Shown here piece after piece: positions 1-7,984 of a stretch of DNA of 64,000 nt. This DNA is from UBA6623 sp965238125 (GTDB taxonomy: Bacteria > Acidobacteriota > Terriglobia > Bryobacterales > UBA6623): positions 6,076,001 to 6,140,000 of the forward strand of contig OZ250179.1 in the NCBI GenBank assembly GCA_965238125.1. The letters run 5' to 3'. The translations under genes and the position numbers were made by a program. The notes under the pieces are model-generated. The model did no database searches, was not told the origin of the DNA, and saw nothing but the letters and a program-made list of their open reading frames with translations. Position 1 is the stretch's first letter; the number at the start of each line of letters is the position of its first letter.

Positions 1-71
1 GAAAAGACGTGGTATTCGGCGCAGCGGGGGTGTATCCTGTGACCGTGCCAGGGCCAAAATGGAAATCCTGG
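1..71. repeat. 71-bp direct repeat, copy 1; probable end of a truncated insertion sequence
   Basis: The first 71 bases of the window recur without mismatch at 3497-3567 in the same orientation. Identity stops at base 71, after ...GGAAATCCTGG. On the left it is cut by the window edge, so the true repeat may be longer. It lies at the point where the Mrr gene on the minus strand loses its family-typical C-terminus, as expected for the outer end of an inserted mobile element. The plus strand carries a short in-frame tail (...REKTWYSAQRGCIL, stop) followed by about 30 non-coding bases, like an IS gene end plus terminal sequence. The IS family was not identified. Confidence 0.6.
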
Positions 72-1048
72 TTGATATGCTCATCGAGCTTGTCATATAC
101 CAGGAAGAGGGCCTCCAGTAATTCCTTCTGCGTCCAGAGCCGCACGCTGAAGAAACTCGACGCCAGTTCCTTCTGCACTGTTGATTTGAATCCACTCCAC
201 GAGATGAAGAGGCCCTCCTGGGCTCCAAACTTTTGAACGGCCCCTAGAAGCTTGTCGACTGTGGGTCGGTCGATGGGGGCCGCCTCGGACTTCACTTCGA
301 CGCATAATCGAGGCGTTCCGAAACCAAGAGGCCCGGCGCCGGCGAGGATGTCTACGTCGCCATCGGCACCCTCGGGGCTGCGCCAGGTTGTGTAGCCCTG
401 GGCTTTCAGAATCGCCTCCACCAGTCGGGTCAAAGCATGGCCCTTGAACTTGGCAAGGATTAACTTAGCGATGCCATCGAGCCCATCCTCCTCAAGATCC
501 CAACTCTCGTCCGTTTCGCTCGCCGAATCGCTTCTCTTGACCAAGTCCCCAATCTTCTCCGGTTTCCAGTCTTTGCTCCTCATGGAGGTTATCCGCTTTT
601 CAGCGTCGTTCTTCTTCACGCGACAGATTGTCATGAACGCGCCGAAGGTGTTAAGCAGATCCTTACCAAAATGGTCCCGGGGAATTGCCTCGCCGATCCA
701 TTTCAGCGACCGCCAATGATAAAAAGGATTTGGCCCCTTCGGCTCCAACTGATAATCTCCAGTCACTTCACCAATTTGGATGGTTCGTTGTGATTTCAGG
801 GGCAATACTACCCAATCCCCCACGCGGATCTCATGACAGAAAGGCCACACTTGGCTCACCCAGTTCGAGATCGTCTTCCGCTTCGCGTCGGGGTAGGTTG
901 AGTTCATTGTGGCTGTCAATGCCTCTCTGTTTTCAAGCTCCCCGAGATTTACATTCAGATCGTCCCAAGTTACATATACACGCTCCTCTTCAACGAATTT
1001 TTGCTCATACTCGCCATGCGAGCCAGCCCGAATCAGCCAAATGGCCAT
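1..1048 (-). CDS. mrr-like: Mrr-type restriction endonuclease, 3' end replaced by IS sequence and running off the window
   Basis: This is a continuous minus-strand frame from ATG 1048 to the window edge (at least 349 codons), with AAGGGAG just upstream. It opens MAIWLIRAGSHGEYE. A PD-(D/E)xK nuclease core follows: an RSPEGADGDVDIL stretch near residue 230 and CVEVKSE near residue 250. These supply the D and E-x-K residues of the Mrr_cat fold that cleaves modified DNA. A QGY motif precedes the core. The family C-terminus should continue past YDKLDEHI with roughly 15 residues, but from base 71 onward the frame reads into the repeated 71-bp sequence. The protein therefore has a foreign tail and may or may not still work. 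No methylase neighbour is visible, which fits a stand-alone type IV enzyme. Confidence 0.8.
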   Translation of the reverse strand, partial: MAIWLIRAGSHGEYEQKFVEEERVYVTWDDLNVNLGELENREALTATMNSTYPDAKRKTISNWVSQVWPFCHEIRVGDWVVLPLKSQRTIQIGEVTGDYQLEPKGPNPFYHWRSLKWIGEAIPRDHFGKDLLNTFGAFMTICRVKKNDAEKRITSMRSKDWKPEKIGDLVKRSDSASETDESWDLEEDGLDGIAKLILAKFKGHALTRLVEAILKAQGYTTWRSPEGADGDVDILAGAGPLGFGTPRLCVEVKSEAAPIDRPTVDKLLGAVQKFGAQEGLFISWSGFKSTVQKELASSFFSVRLWTQKELLEALFLVYDKLDEHINQDFHFGPGTVTGYTPAAPNTTSF

Positions 1049-1283
1049 GAATCGATTCTCCCTTTTGACGTATCAGTGACGATTGAAAGCTGGGACCACT
1101 ACCGCGTACCCAATGTGTACCGCCTATTCTGACATAGGGAGTCGCTGCCGACAAACACCGATCCCATCCGGGTGTAGACCTGCCCGATCGCATCGATTGA
1201 CGACGCATGGTAGTTGAACCATGTACTGGTCAGGGCAGTGCCGGCAGCTCCCGCTCGAGCTGCGCCGTCTCGGAAGGTAGGAT

Positions 1284-1880
1284 CTAGAGCAGCCCCTTGG
1301 CCATGGCGGGCGCTCCCGGAATTGTGTTCAGCTTGGTCAGCAGCATCTTGCCCAGCTCGTTTCGCTTGCCCTTCAACTCCGCCAACGATTCGACATATTC
1401 CAGCACCACTTGATTGATCCGCTCGGTGATCTCGATGTGGTTTTCCAGTCGCAGGAACTCCTCTTTCGCGCGGGCCAACTCCTCGGCGGTACGCATCCTT
1501 TCGGCGACAAACCAGTCGGTGATTATTTGATTCGTCGAAAGCGCAATCAGATCAACATCCAGGTCGCCCGAGGGCGGGTTGCGCCTCTGCGTCTTCGGGT
1601 CGGAGTAGATCAACGCTGTTCCTTGTTCCCCCAAACGCACCGCCCGGGGACCGCGGGCGTACTTGCCCCGGAGCGCGCGCTCCTTTTCGGCCAAGATGAA
1701 AAGCTGCAGTTGCCGAATCTGCGCAAACAGCACATCGACCCCGGCACGATGCGCTTTTCGAATCTGTTCGAGCTCCGCGGCCTGCTGCCGCATCGCTTGC
1801 TGGACTTCGAGCGGCATACCGCCGCAGCCGGCCAACCATAAGGTGGCCAACGTGAGAAGAATGATGCCTGTTCGCCGCAT
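1284..1880 (-). CDS. Predicted lipoprotein with coiled-coil segments, function unknown
   Basis: The 198-residue product starts MRRTGIILLTLATLWLAGCGG, a basic n-region, a hydrophobic stretch and a lipobox ending LAGC, so it should be lipidated at Cys19 and anchored in a membrane. The mature protein is rich in Glu, Gln, Arg and Leu, with helical runs such as QQAMRQQAAELEQI and ELARAKEEFLRLENHI, suggesting coiled coils. A less helical middle (residues about 75-110) separates the two helical regions. I do not recognise a named family. It stands alone between the restriction gene and the IS1380-type transposase; no partner gene is adjacent. Confidence 0.7.
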   Translation of the reverse strand: MRRTGIILLTLATLWLAGCGGMPLEVQQAMRQQAAELEQIRKAHRAGVDVLFAQIRQLQLFILAEKERALRGKYARGPRAVRLGEQGTALIYSDPKTQRRNPPSGDLDVDLIALSTNQIITDWFVAERMRTAEELARAKEEFLRLENHIEITERINQVVLEYVESLAELKGKRNELGKMLLTKLNTIPGAPAMAKGLL

Positions 1881-2008
1881 GGGATTCGTAATGCTTCCAA
1901 GCCCGGATTTCCACTTTAGTTTCGGTTCTGCTAACCATCGGGTGGACTCGGACGCCTTTATTTATGCGGGCTTGAAAGCACTCAAGGCGCTGAGGAGATC
2001 AACACCCA

Positions 2009-3340
2009 ATGGGTGAAAAAGAAAACAAACCGTTTCAGCTCACCTTCAATGGATTTCTCAAGGTCGATTTCCAAGGATCGCGAGTCACCTCGGATGGCGG
2101 GCTGATTCTCATTCGCGAACTGGACGAACGACTCGGACTAGGCAAGCTGATAGACGAGCATCTGACGGATTCGCGGCAAGGCTCGAACAAGAAGTTCCCG
2201 TTCGTCGATCTGCTGCGACAGTCGGTCTACTCCCGCTTGGCGGGCTACGAGGATCTCAACGACGCCGTTCGTGTCTCCGCCGATCCAACCTTTCGGCTGA
2301 TTGGCTCGAAGAAGAACTGGGATCGCGGCGCGGCGCTGACCTCCCGGCTGCAGAGCTTCGAGACCGCCATGCTCGCCGGCGACGAGAATCTGATCGGGCT
2401 GATGGCGGTGAACCGCGAGTTGATCGCGCAAGCCGAGGCCGGTGATGACTCCGCGTGCGTCGTGCTGGACATGGACTCTACCGAGAGCCCCGTCCACGGC
2501 CGGCAGGAAGGCAGCGCCTACAACGGCCACTTCGAGTCGGTCTGCTACCACCCACTGTTGCTGTTCAACCAGCACGGCGATTGCTTGGCGGCAAAGTTGC
2601 GACCGGGCAACGTGTCCAGCGCCGAGGACTGGGACGAGCTGCTGCTGCCGGAAATCGAACGCCAACAGGCGGAGGGCAAACAGGTGACGTTCCGGGCCGA
2701 TGCCGCCTTCGCCAAGCCGGATATTTACGAGACGTTGGAGGAGCGCGGCGTGGACTACGTGATTCGCATCCCGGCCAACAAGAGCCTGGAGCTGGAGATC
2801 GAAGATATCCTGTTTCGTCCGCCGGGCAGGCCGAGCGCAAAGCCCCTGGTGCGCTACAGGAGCTTTCGGTATCAGGCCGCGAGCTGGTCGAAGTCCCGGC
2901 GGGTTGTTGCGAAGGTCGAGCATCACTAAGGTGAGTTGTTTCCTCGCGTCGGTTTCATCGTCACGAGCATGGCCTTGCCGAGCCGCTCGCTGGTGCGGTT
3001 CTACAACAAGCGCGGCACGGCGGAGCAGTGGATCAAGGAAGGCAAACAAGCGACGCATTGGACAAGGCTGTCATGCCATCGGTTCCGGGCCAACGAAGTG
3101 CGACTGCAACTCAGCGTGCTGGCCTATAACCTGGGGAACCTATGGCGGAGGCTCGGGCTGCCGCAACGGATCAAGAGCTGGTCGCTGACGAGCTTGCAAC
3201 AGCGCCTGATGAAGACGGGCGGTAGGCTGGTCAAGCATGCGCGGTACTATTGGCTGCTGTTGGCCGAAGGACATCTGAACCGGCGGCTGTTCGGCGACAT
3301 GCTGCATAGGATCTGGGCGCTGCCTGTGCCGGGTGGGTAG
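2009..3340 (+). pseudogene. IS1380-family transposase with an in-frame ochre stop
   Basis: Two frames, 2009-2929 and 2936-3340, lie in the same register and are separated only by a TAA at 2927-2929, so this is one 443-residue DDE transposase with a nonsense codon at position 307. The family sequence at this point reads roughly VEHHQGELFPRVGF, so a CAA-to-TAA change is the simplest explanation. The N-terminal part has the IS1380 opening (RVTSDGGLILIRELDERLGL) and the catalytic strands (VVLDMDSTESPVHG; FRADAAFAKPDIYETLEERG). The C-terminal part has NKRGTAEQWIKEGKQA and SCHRFRANEVRLQLSVLAYNLGNLWRRL, hallmark IS1380 blocks. I could not find convincing terminal inverted repeats. The element is probably immobile unless the stop is suppressed or is a sequencing error. 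Confidence 0.85.
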
Positions 3341-3496
3341 CGTTGCCCGGGCGAGGATCAACAGTTTTTGGCTCCAAAAAGGTTTCGCAGGGAGCAGTGT
3401 CGGCCGGAGCGCCGTTCAGTCCGCTCAATCAACGTCTGTGAGCGGACGGACGAGCCCTGGCGCCTACCGGCGGAGGTGATGTGCAGGGTTCAGCGC

Positions 3497-3567
3497 GAAA
3501 AGACGTGGTATTCGGCGCAGCGGGGGTGTATCCTGTGACCGTGCCAGGGCCAAAATGGAAATCCTGG
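3497..3567. repeat. 71-bp direct repeat, copy 2
   Basis: An exact copy of bases 1-71 in the same orientation. It is followed directly by the small minus-strand gene at 3578-3856. The plus-strand frame of the IS1380 transposase stays open after its TAG at 3338-3340 and runs through to the TGA inside this repeat at 3527-3529, so 3341-3529 may be the 3' remnant of another IS gene. Beyond this I see no gene in 3341-3577. Confidence 0.6.
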
Positions 3568-3577
3568 CCAAGAGGGC

Positions 3578-3856
3578 TCAGATCAGGGTCGAGAGGTGAT
3601 TGGCGATCGCGATAAACTTTGTCAGTCTCCGGTTGTCGGCGACGCCTTTGCGGATCGATTGAATAAGAAAGGCGAGCTCTTGCGGCGTTGTCAGTTGCTC
3701 GAGCGTCGGCGCGCGAACTTCGAACAAATCCCGCAGTTGGTCCGCTAAGGTATCAACGTCCTTAGCCAGCCCCAGATTGTCGAGCCGCGTCTGGGCCTTG
3801 GCCCGCAACACGGGATCCGCTTCCTGTGACGCGTCGACCCAATCAATGACTTTCAT
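3578..3856 (-). CDS. Small hypothetical protein
   Basis: A 92-residue acidic, mostly helical protein (starts MKVIDWVDASQEADPVLRAK). A GGGGAAAT stretch sits directly before the ATG. There is no signal peptide, membrane segment or cysteine motif. The composition (Leu, Ala, Asp, Gln, Thr) suggests a small soluble helical bundle. It abuts the 71-bp IS-like repeat at its 3' end, so the original C-terminus may have been altered. No family recognised. Confidence 0.5.
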   Translation of the reverse strand: MKVIDWVDASQEADPVLRAKAQTRLDNLGLAKDVDTLADQLRDLFEVRAPTLEQLTTPQELAFLIQSIRKGVADNRRLTKFIAIANHLSTLI

Positions 3857-4049
3857 ATTTCCCCGCCATGATTTCCCCGGAAATGGCTTCTCTTTTTCAT
3901 GGTAATTGCGGCGTCAAGTCGGTCCTCCCCAAGAGCGTGCCGGCCTCCCCGGGGTACTGCCGGCAACGTCGGAAACCGACGGGCCCGACCGCATAGCTGA
4001 CGCTTGCCGCGCTAGGATATTGGAGGAAACTCTACCCCGGAGTTGCAAT

Positions 4050-4937
4050 ATGACGTTATCAGCCCGCCTTGCCCGCCTCGCCCTCGCCGCGGCCTTGCTT
4101 GCATCGTTGCCGGTCGCCGTCTCCGCCGCGCCGAAATACAAGGCCCTGATCGTCGACGGGCAAAGCAACCACAAGATCTGGCCGCAAACCACGCAAATGA
4201 TCAAGGGCTACCTCGAGGAAACCGGATTGTTCGCGGTCGAGGTGGCGACCACGCCTCCCGAGGGAAGCGAGCTAAGCGACTACCAGCCCGACTTCGCGAA
4301 ATACGACGTCGTCGTGTCGAACTACAACGGCGCTCCCTGGGGCGCGGAAGCGAAAGCGGCGTTCGAGAAATACGTGCGCGAAGGCGGCGCCTACGTGTCG
4401 GTTCACTCCGCCAATAACGCTTTCCCCGAATGGCCCGCTTATAACGAAATGATCGGCGTTGGCGGCTGGGGCGACCGCAATGAGAAGTCGGGCCCCTATA
4501 TCCGACTGCGGGACGGGAAGTTTGTTCATGACAAGACACCCGGCGTCGGCGGCAGCCACGGTATTCGTCATGAGTTCGCACTGGATATTCGCGAGCCCGA
4601 CCACCCGATTACGCGCGGCCTGCCGGCGAAGTGGATGCACTCCAACGACGAGCTCTATGATCGGCTCCGCGGCCCCGCCAACAACGTCACCGTACTGGCC
4701 ACGGCATTTTCGACGAAGGAAACAGAAGGCAGCGGCGAACACGAGCCTCTGATGATGACGATCACTTACGGAAAGGGCCGCATCTTCCACACAGCTCTGG
4801 GCCACGCCAATATTTCGCAACGCTGCGTGGGATTCATCACGACTCTGCAGCGCGGCGCCGAGTGGGCCGTTACCGGCAACGTCACCCAGAAGGTCCCAAA
4901 TGACTTCCCCACGGCGGCCGGCGTCAGCGTGCGCTAA
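4050..4937 (+). CDS. Secreted ThuA-like domain protein
   Basis: The 295-residue product begins with a signal peptide (MTLSARLARLALAAALLASLPVAVSA), then KYKALIVDGQSNHKIW, the first strand and loop of the ThuA (trehalose-utilisation, glutamine-amidotransferase-like) fold. Further family blocks are FAKYDVVVSNYNG, FEKYVREGGAYVSVHSANNAF and GKGRIFHTALGH near the C-terminus. An upstream extension of the frame to 3906 exists, but the ATG at 4050 places the signal peptide at the N-terminus and is preferred; a GGAGGAAA lies about 20 bases upstream, further than usual. ThuA-like proteins in Acidobacteria and Planctomycetes often accompany sugar or polysaccharide metabolism, but the substrate cannot be deduced here. 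Confidence 0.85.
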   Translation: MTLSARLARLALAAALLASLPVAVSAAPKYKALIVDGQSNHKIWPQTTQMIKGYLEETGLFAVEVATTPPEGSELSDYQPDFAKYDVVVSNYNGAPWGAEAKAAFEKYVREGGAYVSVHSANNAFPEWPAYNEMIGVGGWGDRNEKSGPYIRLRDGKFVHDKTPGVGGSHGIRHEFALDIREPDHPITRGLPAKWMHSNDELYDRLRGPANNVTVLATAFSTKETEGSGEHEPLMMTITYGKGRIFHTALGHANISQRCVGFITTLQRGAEWAVTGNVTQKVPNDFPTAAGVSVR

Positions 4938-5122
4938 GCGCAAACCTCGGCGCCCGGCCTGCGTGAGCCGGTGCGCAATCCGTCCGACAACAAGCTTTAT
5001 GCCATCATGGAACTTGAGAAAGTTCCCGCTCCGCTTGACGTTCCAACGCCTTCGGTCCATCTGCTTTCGCCCTTGACGCGGAACTCGCGTTTTCGGCCGC
5101 CTTCTCCAAGCTTCACGACGCC

Positions 5123-5782
5123 ATGCCCGACTACCCTCTGTTGAATCAGCTCCTCTACGAGGGGAAAGCGCCCAAGGTCAAGGAGATGACCGAGCAAGCG
5201 CTGGCCGAAGGGCGCGACGTCGACGAGGTCTTGCAAAACGGCCTGATCGCTGGCATGAGCGTCGTCGGCGAGGATTTCAAACACAACCGCCTTTACGTCC
5301 CCCAAGTGCTCGTCGCCGCCCGCGCCATGAAAGCCGGCATGGCGGTGCTCAAGCCGCTCTTGACTCAGTCCGGCGCCGGCGCCGGCGCCGGCACGATCGT
5401 CATGGGCACGGTGAAGGGTGATCTCCACGACATCGGCAAGAATCTGGTCTGCATGATGGGCGAAGGCGCCGGTTTCAAGATGGTCGACCTAGGGGTTGAT
5501 CAATCAGCGGACAAGTTCATCGCGGCGGCCCGTCAACACAAAGCCGACGTCGTCGGCATGAGTGCGCTGTTAACCACCACGATGCCCTACATGAAGGTCG
5601 TCGTCGATGCCTTCAAGCAAGAGGGGCTCGACCACGTCAAGCTGTGCGTGGGCGGCGCGCCGGTGAGCGAAATGTTCGCCGATGAAGTTGGCGCCGACGG
5701 GTATGGGGCCGATGCTTCGAGCGCGATTGATCTTTTCAAGGAGCTGTGTGGGGCGGGGGAGCCCGCCAAAGCCGAACGGTAA
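5123..5782 (+). CDS. Corrinoid (cobalamin-binding) methyltransferase protein
   Basis: A 219-residue two-domain protein of the MtaC/MtbC/MetH-B12 type. Residues 1-85 form the helical cap (B12-binding domain 1). Residues 90-210 are the Rossmann-like B12-binding domain with GDLHDIGKNLV, the DxHxxG motif whose His supplies the lower axial ligand to cobalt, then MSALLTTTM and a glycine-rich VGGAPVSEMFADEVGADGYGADA that wraps the nucleotide tail. Such proteins shuttle a methyl group between a substrate-specific methyltransferase and a second methyl acceptor. Neither partner is adjacent: the upstream gene is ThuA-like and the downstream genes are pantothenate genes on the other strand. A GCCGGC repeat at about 5370-5392 encodes a GAGAGAG linker between the domains. 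Confidence 0.9.
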   Translation: MPDYPLLNQLLYEGKAPKVKEMTEQALAEGRDVDEVLQNGLIAGMSVVGEDFKHNRLYVPQVLVAARAMKAGMAVLKPLLTQSGAGAGAGTIVMGTVKGDLHDIGKNLVCMMGEGAGFKMVDLGVDQSADKFIAAARQHKADVVGMSALLTTTMPYMKVVVDAFKQEGLDHVKLCVGGAPVSEMFADEVGADGYGADASSAIDLFKELCGAGEPAKAER

Positions 5783-5818
5783 CCGCGCAGGCGTACCCAG
5801 TTAATACCGCGGATACAG

Positions 5819-5975
5819 CGCCCAGAGCGCAAGCGACGGGCCAAGCGCAAGCAATCGCCACGCGCTCAAGAACCGCGTCTCTCGTAACCGTCGCGTATTG
5901 CGGCAATGTCCTGAGTCTACTCGAAACCGTCGTCTCGAAACCGCGGTCCCCCGACCCGTTGCTTGCGCTTTTCGG
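5819..5975 (-). repeat. REPIN/MITE-like repeat, inverted copy overlapping the panC 3' end
   Basis: The ends are inverted copies of one motif (core GAGCGCAAGCGACGGGCC at the 5819 end and its degenerate complement at 5955-5975). Read on the minus strand, the whole unit aligns with 28627-28767, including an internal ACGGTTT(C)GAGTAGAC block and a GAGACGCGG block. The unit therefore moved or spread as one piece. panC terminates inside it at 5917. Confidence 0.7.
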
Positions 5976-6846
5976 TCCAACCCCTGTCTCGCTCGCCCGG
6001 AACACACAGCATATTGTCGATCAAACGCGTTTCCCCCACCCACACCGCCGTCGCGGCGCGCACGGGTCCTTGGATCGTCTCGACCGGCTGCATGTCGTCG
6101 GGGTCAACTAGCTCGAAATATTCGACCCTCGCTCCCGGGTACTTCTCGAACTCTTTCCTCGCGATGCGAAGAACTTCCTCGGCGCTTTCCTCGCCCCCCG
6201 CAACCGCCTCTTTGGTCGCCGTCAGCGCTTGGTAGAGGGCTACGGCCGTTTTGCGGTCTTCGGCGTTGAGATGTTGGTTGCGCGAGCTCAGCGCCAATCC
6301 GTCCGGTTCGCGCAAGGTCGGAACCGAAACGATCTCCGTCGGGATGTTGAGGTCCTTGACCGTGCGCTTGATCACGGCCAACTGCTGAGCGTCTTTCTCG
6401 CCGAAATAAGCGCGGCCCGCCTGGGCGATGTTCAACAGCTTGGCAACGACAGTCGCCACACCTCGAAAGTGCCCCGGCCGGTAGGGGCCGCAAAGGTGAT
6501 CGGTCAGGTGGGTAACCTCGACAAAGGTTCGCTCGCGGCCCGGGTACATCTCCTCAACCGAGGGCGCGAACAACACGTCGGCCGAGTGCTCCTCGCACAC
6601 GGCTAGATCATGCTCGATAGTTCGCGGATACTGCGCGAAATCGTCGGGTTGGTTGAACTGCGTGGGGTTTACGAAAAGAGTCACTATCACCAGATCGCAG
6701 TCTTGGACGGCCCGATCAATCAATCGAATGTGACCCGCGTGCAAAGCGCCCATGGTGGGCACGAGCCCGACCGTTTTTTCCGAACGCCGCGCGGCGGCGA
6801 CTCGCAAACGAAGTTCCTCGATCGTGGAGATGAGTTGGACGCTCAT
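5917..6846 (-). CDS. panC: Pantothenate synthetase (pantoate--beta-alanine ligase)
   Basis: Catalyses ATP-dependent joining of pantoate and beta-alanine, the last step of pantothenate synthesis in the cytoplasm. The 309-residue product shows the class signature VPTMGALHAGH (the HxGH nucleotide-binding motif, residues about 29-39), FVNPTQFNQPDDFAQYPR, the VATVVAKLLNI block, FGEKDAQQLAVI and the KMSKS-like SSRN. It overlaps panB by four bases (ATGA), so the two are translationally coupled. Normal family members end near TRLIDNM; here about 26 extra residues follow, rich in Arg, Gly and Asp. They are encoded by the repeat unit at 5819-5975, which also supplies the TAG stop. Confidence 0.97.
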   Translation of the reverse strand: MSVQLISTIEELRLRVAAARRSEKTVGLVPTMGALHAGHIRLIDRAVQDCDLVIVTLFVNPTQFNQPDDFAQYPRTIEHDLAVCEEHSADVLFAPSVEEMYPGRERTFVEVTHLTDHLCGPYRPGHFRGVATVVAKLLNIAQAGRAYFGEKDAQQLAVIKRTVKDLNIPTEIVSVPTLREPDGLALSSRNQHLNAEDRKTAVALYQALTATKEAVAGGEESAEEVLRIARKEFEKYPGARVEYFELVDPDDMQPVETIQGPVRAATAVWVGETRLIDNMLCVPGERDRGWTEKRKQRVGGPRFRDDGFE

Positions 6847-7679
6847 GCGCTGCGGTCTCGGCCGCCCGTGATGGCGACCGGCTTGTCTTGCTCCGGAAAG
6901 CGCCCTTCGCGCACATCCTCGGCATATTCGGCCGCGGCGGCTGTGATCTCGCGCCCCAGTTGAGCGTATTGCTTGACGAAAGGCGGCACGAACTCGTCGT
7001 AGAGGCCCAGGGCGTCATAGCTCACCAGCACTTGTCCGTCGCAATAGGGACCGGCGCCGATTCCGATCGTCGGGATGCGCAGACGGCCGGTGACCTCCCG
7101 AGCCACTTCCTTCGGGATCAACTCGAGCACCACCGCGAACGCCCCGGCCTTTTCGAGCGCATGGGCGTCTTCGATCAGAGTTTCGGCGGCTTCCGCGCTC
7201 TTCGCCTGCTTACGAAAACCTCCGAGCTGGTGGATAGACTGCGGCAACAGCCCCAAATGCCCCATTACAGGAATGCCGATGTCCACGAGCCGCCGAACCA
7301 CCTCGGCCACGGCCCGTCCGCCCTCCATCTTGACGGCCGACGCCCCGCCCTCTTGAATCAGGCGCCCGGCGTTGCGCACGGCGTCCTCGACGCTGACCTG
7401 AAACGTCATGAAGGGCATGTCGGCGACCACCAAAGGCCGCGAGGTCCCGCGCGTGACGGCTTTGGTGTGATGCAGAATGTCGTCGAGCGTAACGGGAATC
7501 GTGGTGTCGTGTCCCAACACAACCATGCCGACCGTATCGCCCACCAAAAGGACGTCCACTCCGGCGCGGTCAAGCAAGCGCGCCATGCCGGCATCGTAGG
7601 CGGTAAGCATAACGATCTTCGTGCCGCGCCGCTTCATTTTTTTGAGGTCCGGGGCGCGGACCTTCTTGAGTTCAGCCAT
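6843..7679 (-). CDS. panB: 3-methyl-2-oxobutanoate hydroxymethyltransferase (ketopantoate synthase)
   Basis: Transfers a hydroxymethyl group from 5,10-methylenetetrahydrofolate to alpha-ketoisovalerate, the committed step of pantothenate and hence coenzyme A synthesis. The 278-residue protein has the expected TIM-barrel motifs: MLTAYDAGMARLLDRAG, VLLVGDTVGMVVLGHDTT (the Asp binds Mg2+), VVADMPF, GGASAVKMEGG, GIPVMGHLGLLPQS and PTIGIGAGPYCDGQVLVSYDALGL. Length is normal for the family. It precedes and overlaps panC by 4 bp on the same strand; a short uncharacterised frame ends 8 bp inside its start. Confidence 0.97.
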   Translation of the reverse strand: MAELKKVRAPDLKKMKRRGTKIVMLTAYDAGMARLLDRAGVDVLLVGDTVGMVVLGHDTTIPVTLDDILHHTKAVTRGTSRPLVVADMPFMTFQVSVEDAVRNAGRLIQEGGASAVKMEGGRAVAEVVRRLVDIGIPVMGHLGLLPQSIHQLGGFRKQAKSAEAAETLIEDAHALEKAGAFAVVLELIPKEVAREVTGRLRIPTIGIGAGPYCDGQVLVSYDALGLYDEFVPPFVKQYAQLGREITAAAAEYAEDVREGRFPEQDKPVAITGGRDRSA

Positions 7680-7830
7680 GAGATTTTCTACCTATCAGCA
7701 TTGTCTCTAATTCCGCTGCCGCGTCTCCACTCAGCCCGCGCCGGCGAGCGATATCGAGCAGTTGGCGACTGGCGGCCCGATAGAGTTCGGCGACGGCCGT
7801 CCATCGAATCGCTTTGTTCCAACAGTGGAT
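7672..7830 (-). CDS. Possible short ORF or gene remnant leading into panB
   Basis: An open frame ends with TGA at 7672-7674, overlapping the panB ATG by eight bases. Its last 50 or so residues (including VAELYRAASRQLLDIARRRG and GDAAAELETML) look like a real helical protein, whereas everything upstream of about 7835 runs through a dispersed repeat and then antisense to the aminotransferase. No ATG or GTG start is visible in the protein-like part. It may be the tail of a small gene cut by the repeat, or chance. Low confidence. Confidence 0.25.
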   Translation of the reverse strand: MHCWNKAIRWTAVAELYRAASRQLLDIARRRGLSGDAAAELETMLIGRKSHG

Positions 7831-7835
7831 CCGTG

Positions 7836-7860
7836 GTGGGGTAGGTCTCCAGGCCTGCCC
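7836..7860. repeat. Dispersed palindromic repeat (family B)
   Basis: Contains AGGTCTCCAGGCCTGCCC, an imperfect palindrome repeated with one base difference at 21150-21174; a diverged relative lies at 46868-46879. It sits in the gap between panB and the aminotransferase gene. The rest of 7831-7984 holds a C-rich tract and no recognisable gene. Confidence 0.55.
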
Positions 7861-7984
7861 TCTTCCGCCCCCCCCCGGCCCAGTGACTGGCGGATCGCGA
7901 AAATCGGCGGCTGTAAATGGCTGTACCCCTATAATCCGCGCAATTGGACTTTCACCGCGGGCGGCTATGTCGTAGGGCCTGCGT

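Noticed and set aside
2138..3058. 306-codon minus-strand frame
   Set aside because: Antisense to the IS1380 transposase; no family resemblance.
5370..5392. GCCGGC tandem repeat considered as a regulatory or recombination signal
   Set aside because: It encodes a Gly/Ala linker between the two domains of the corrinoid protein.
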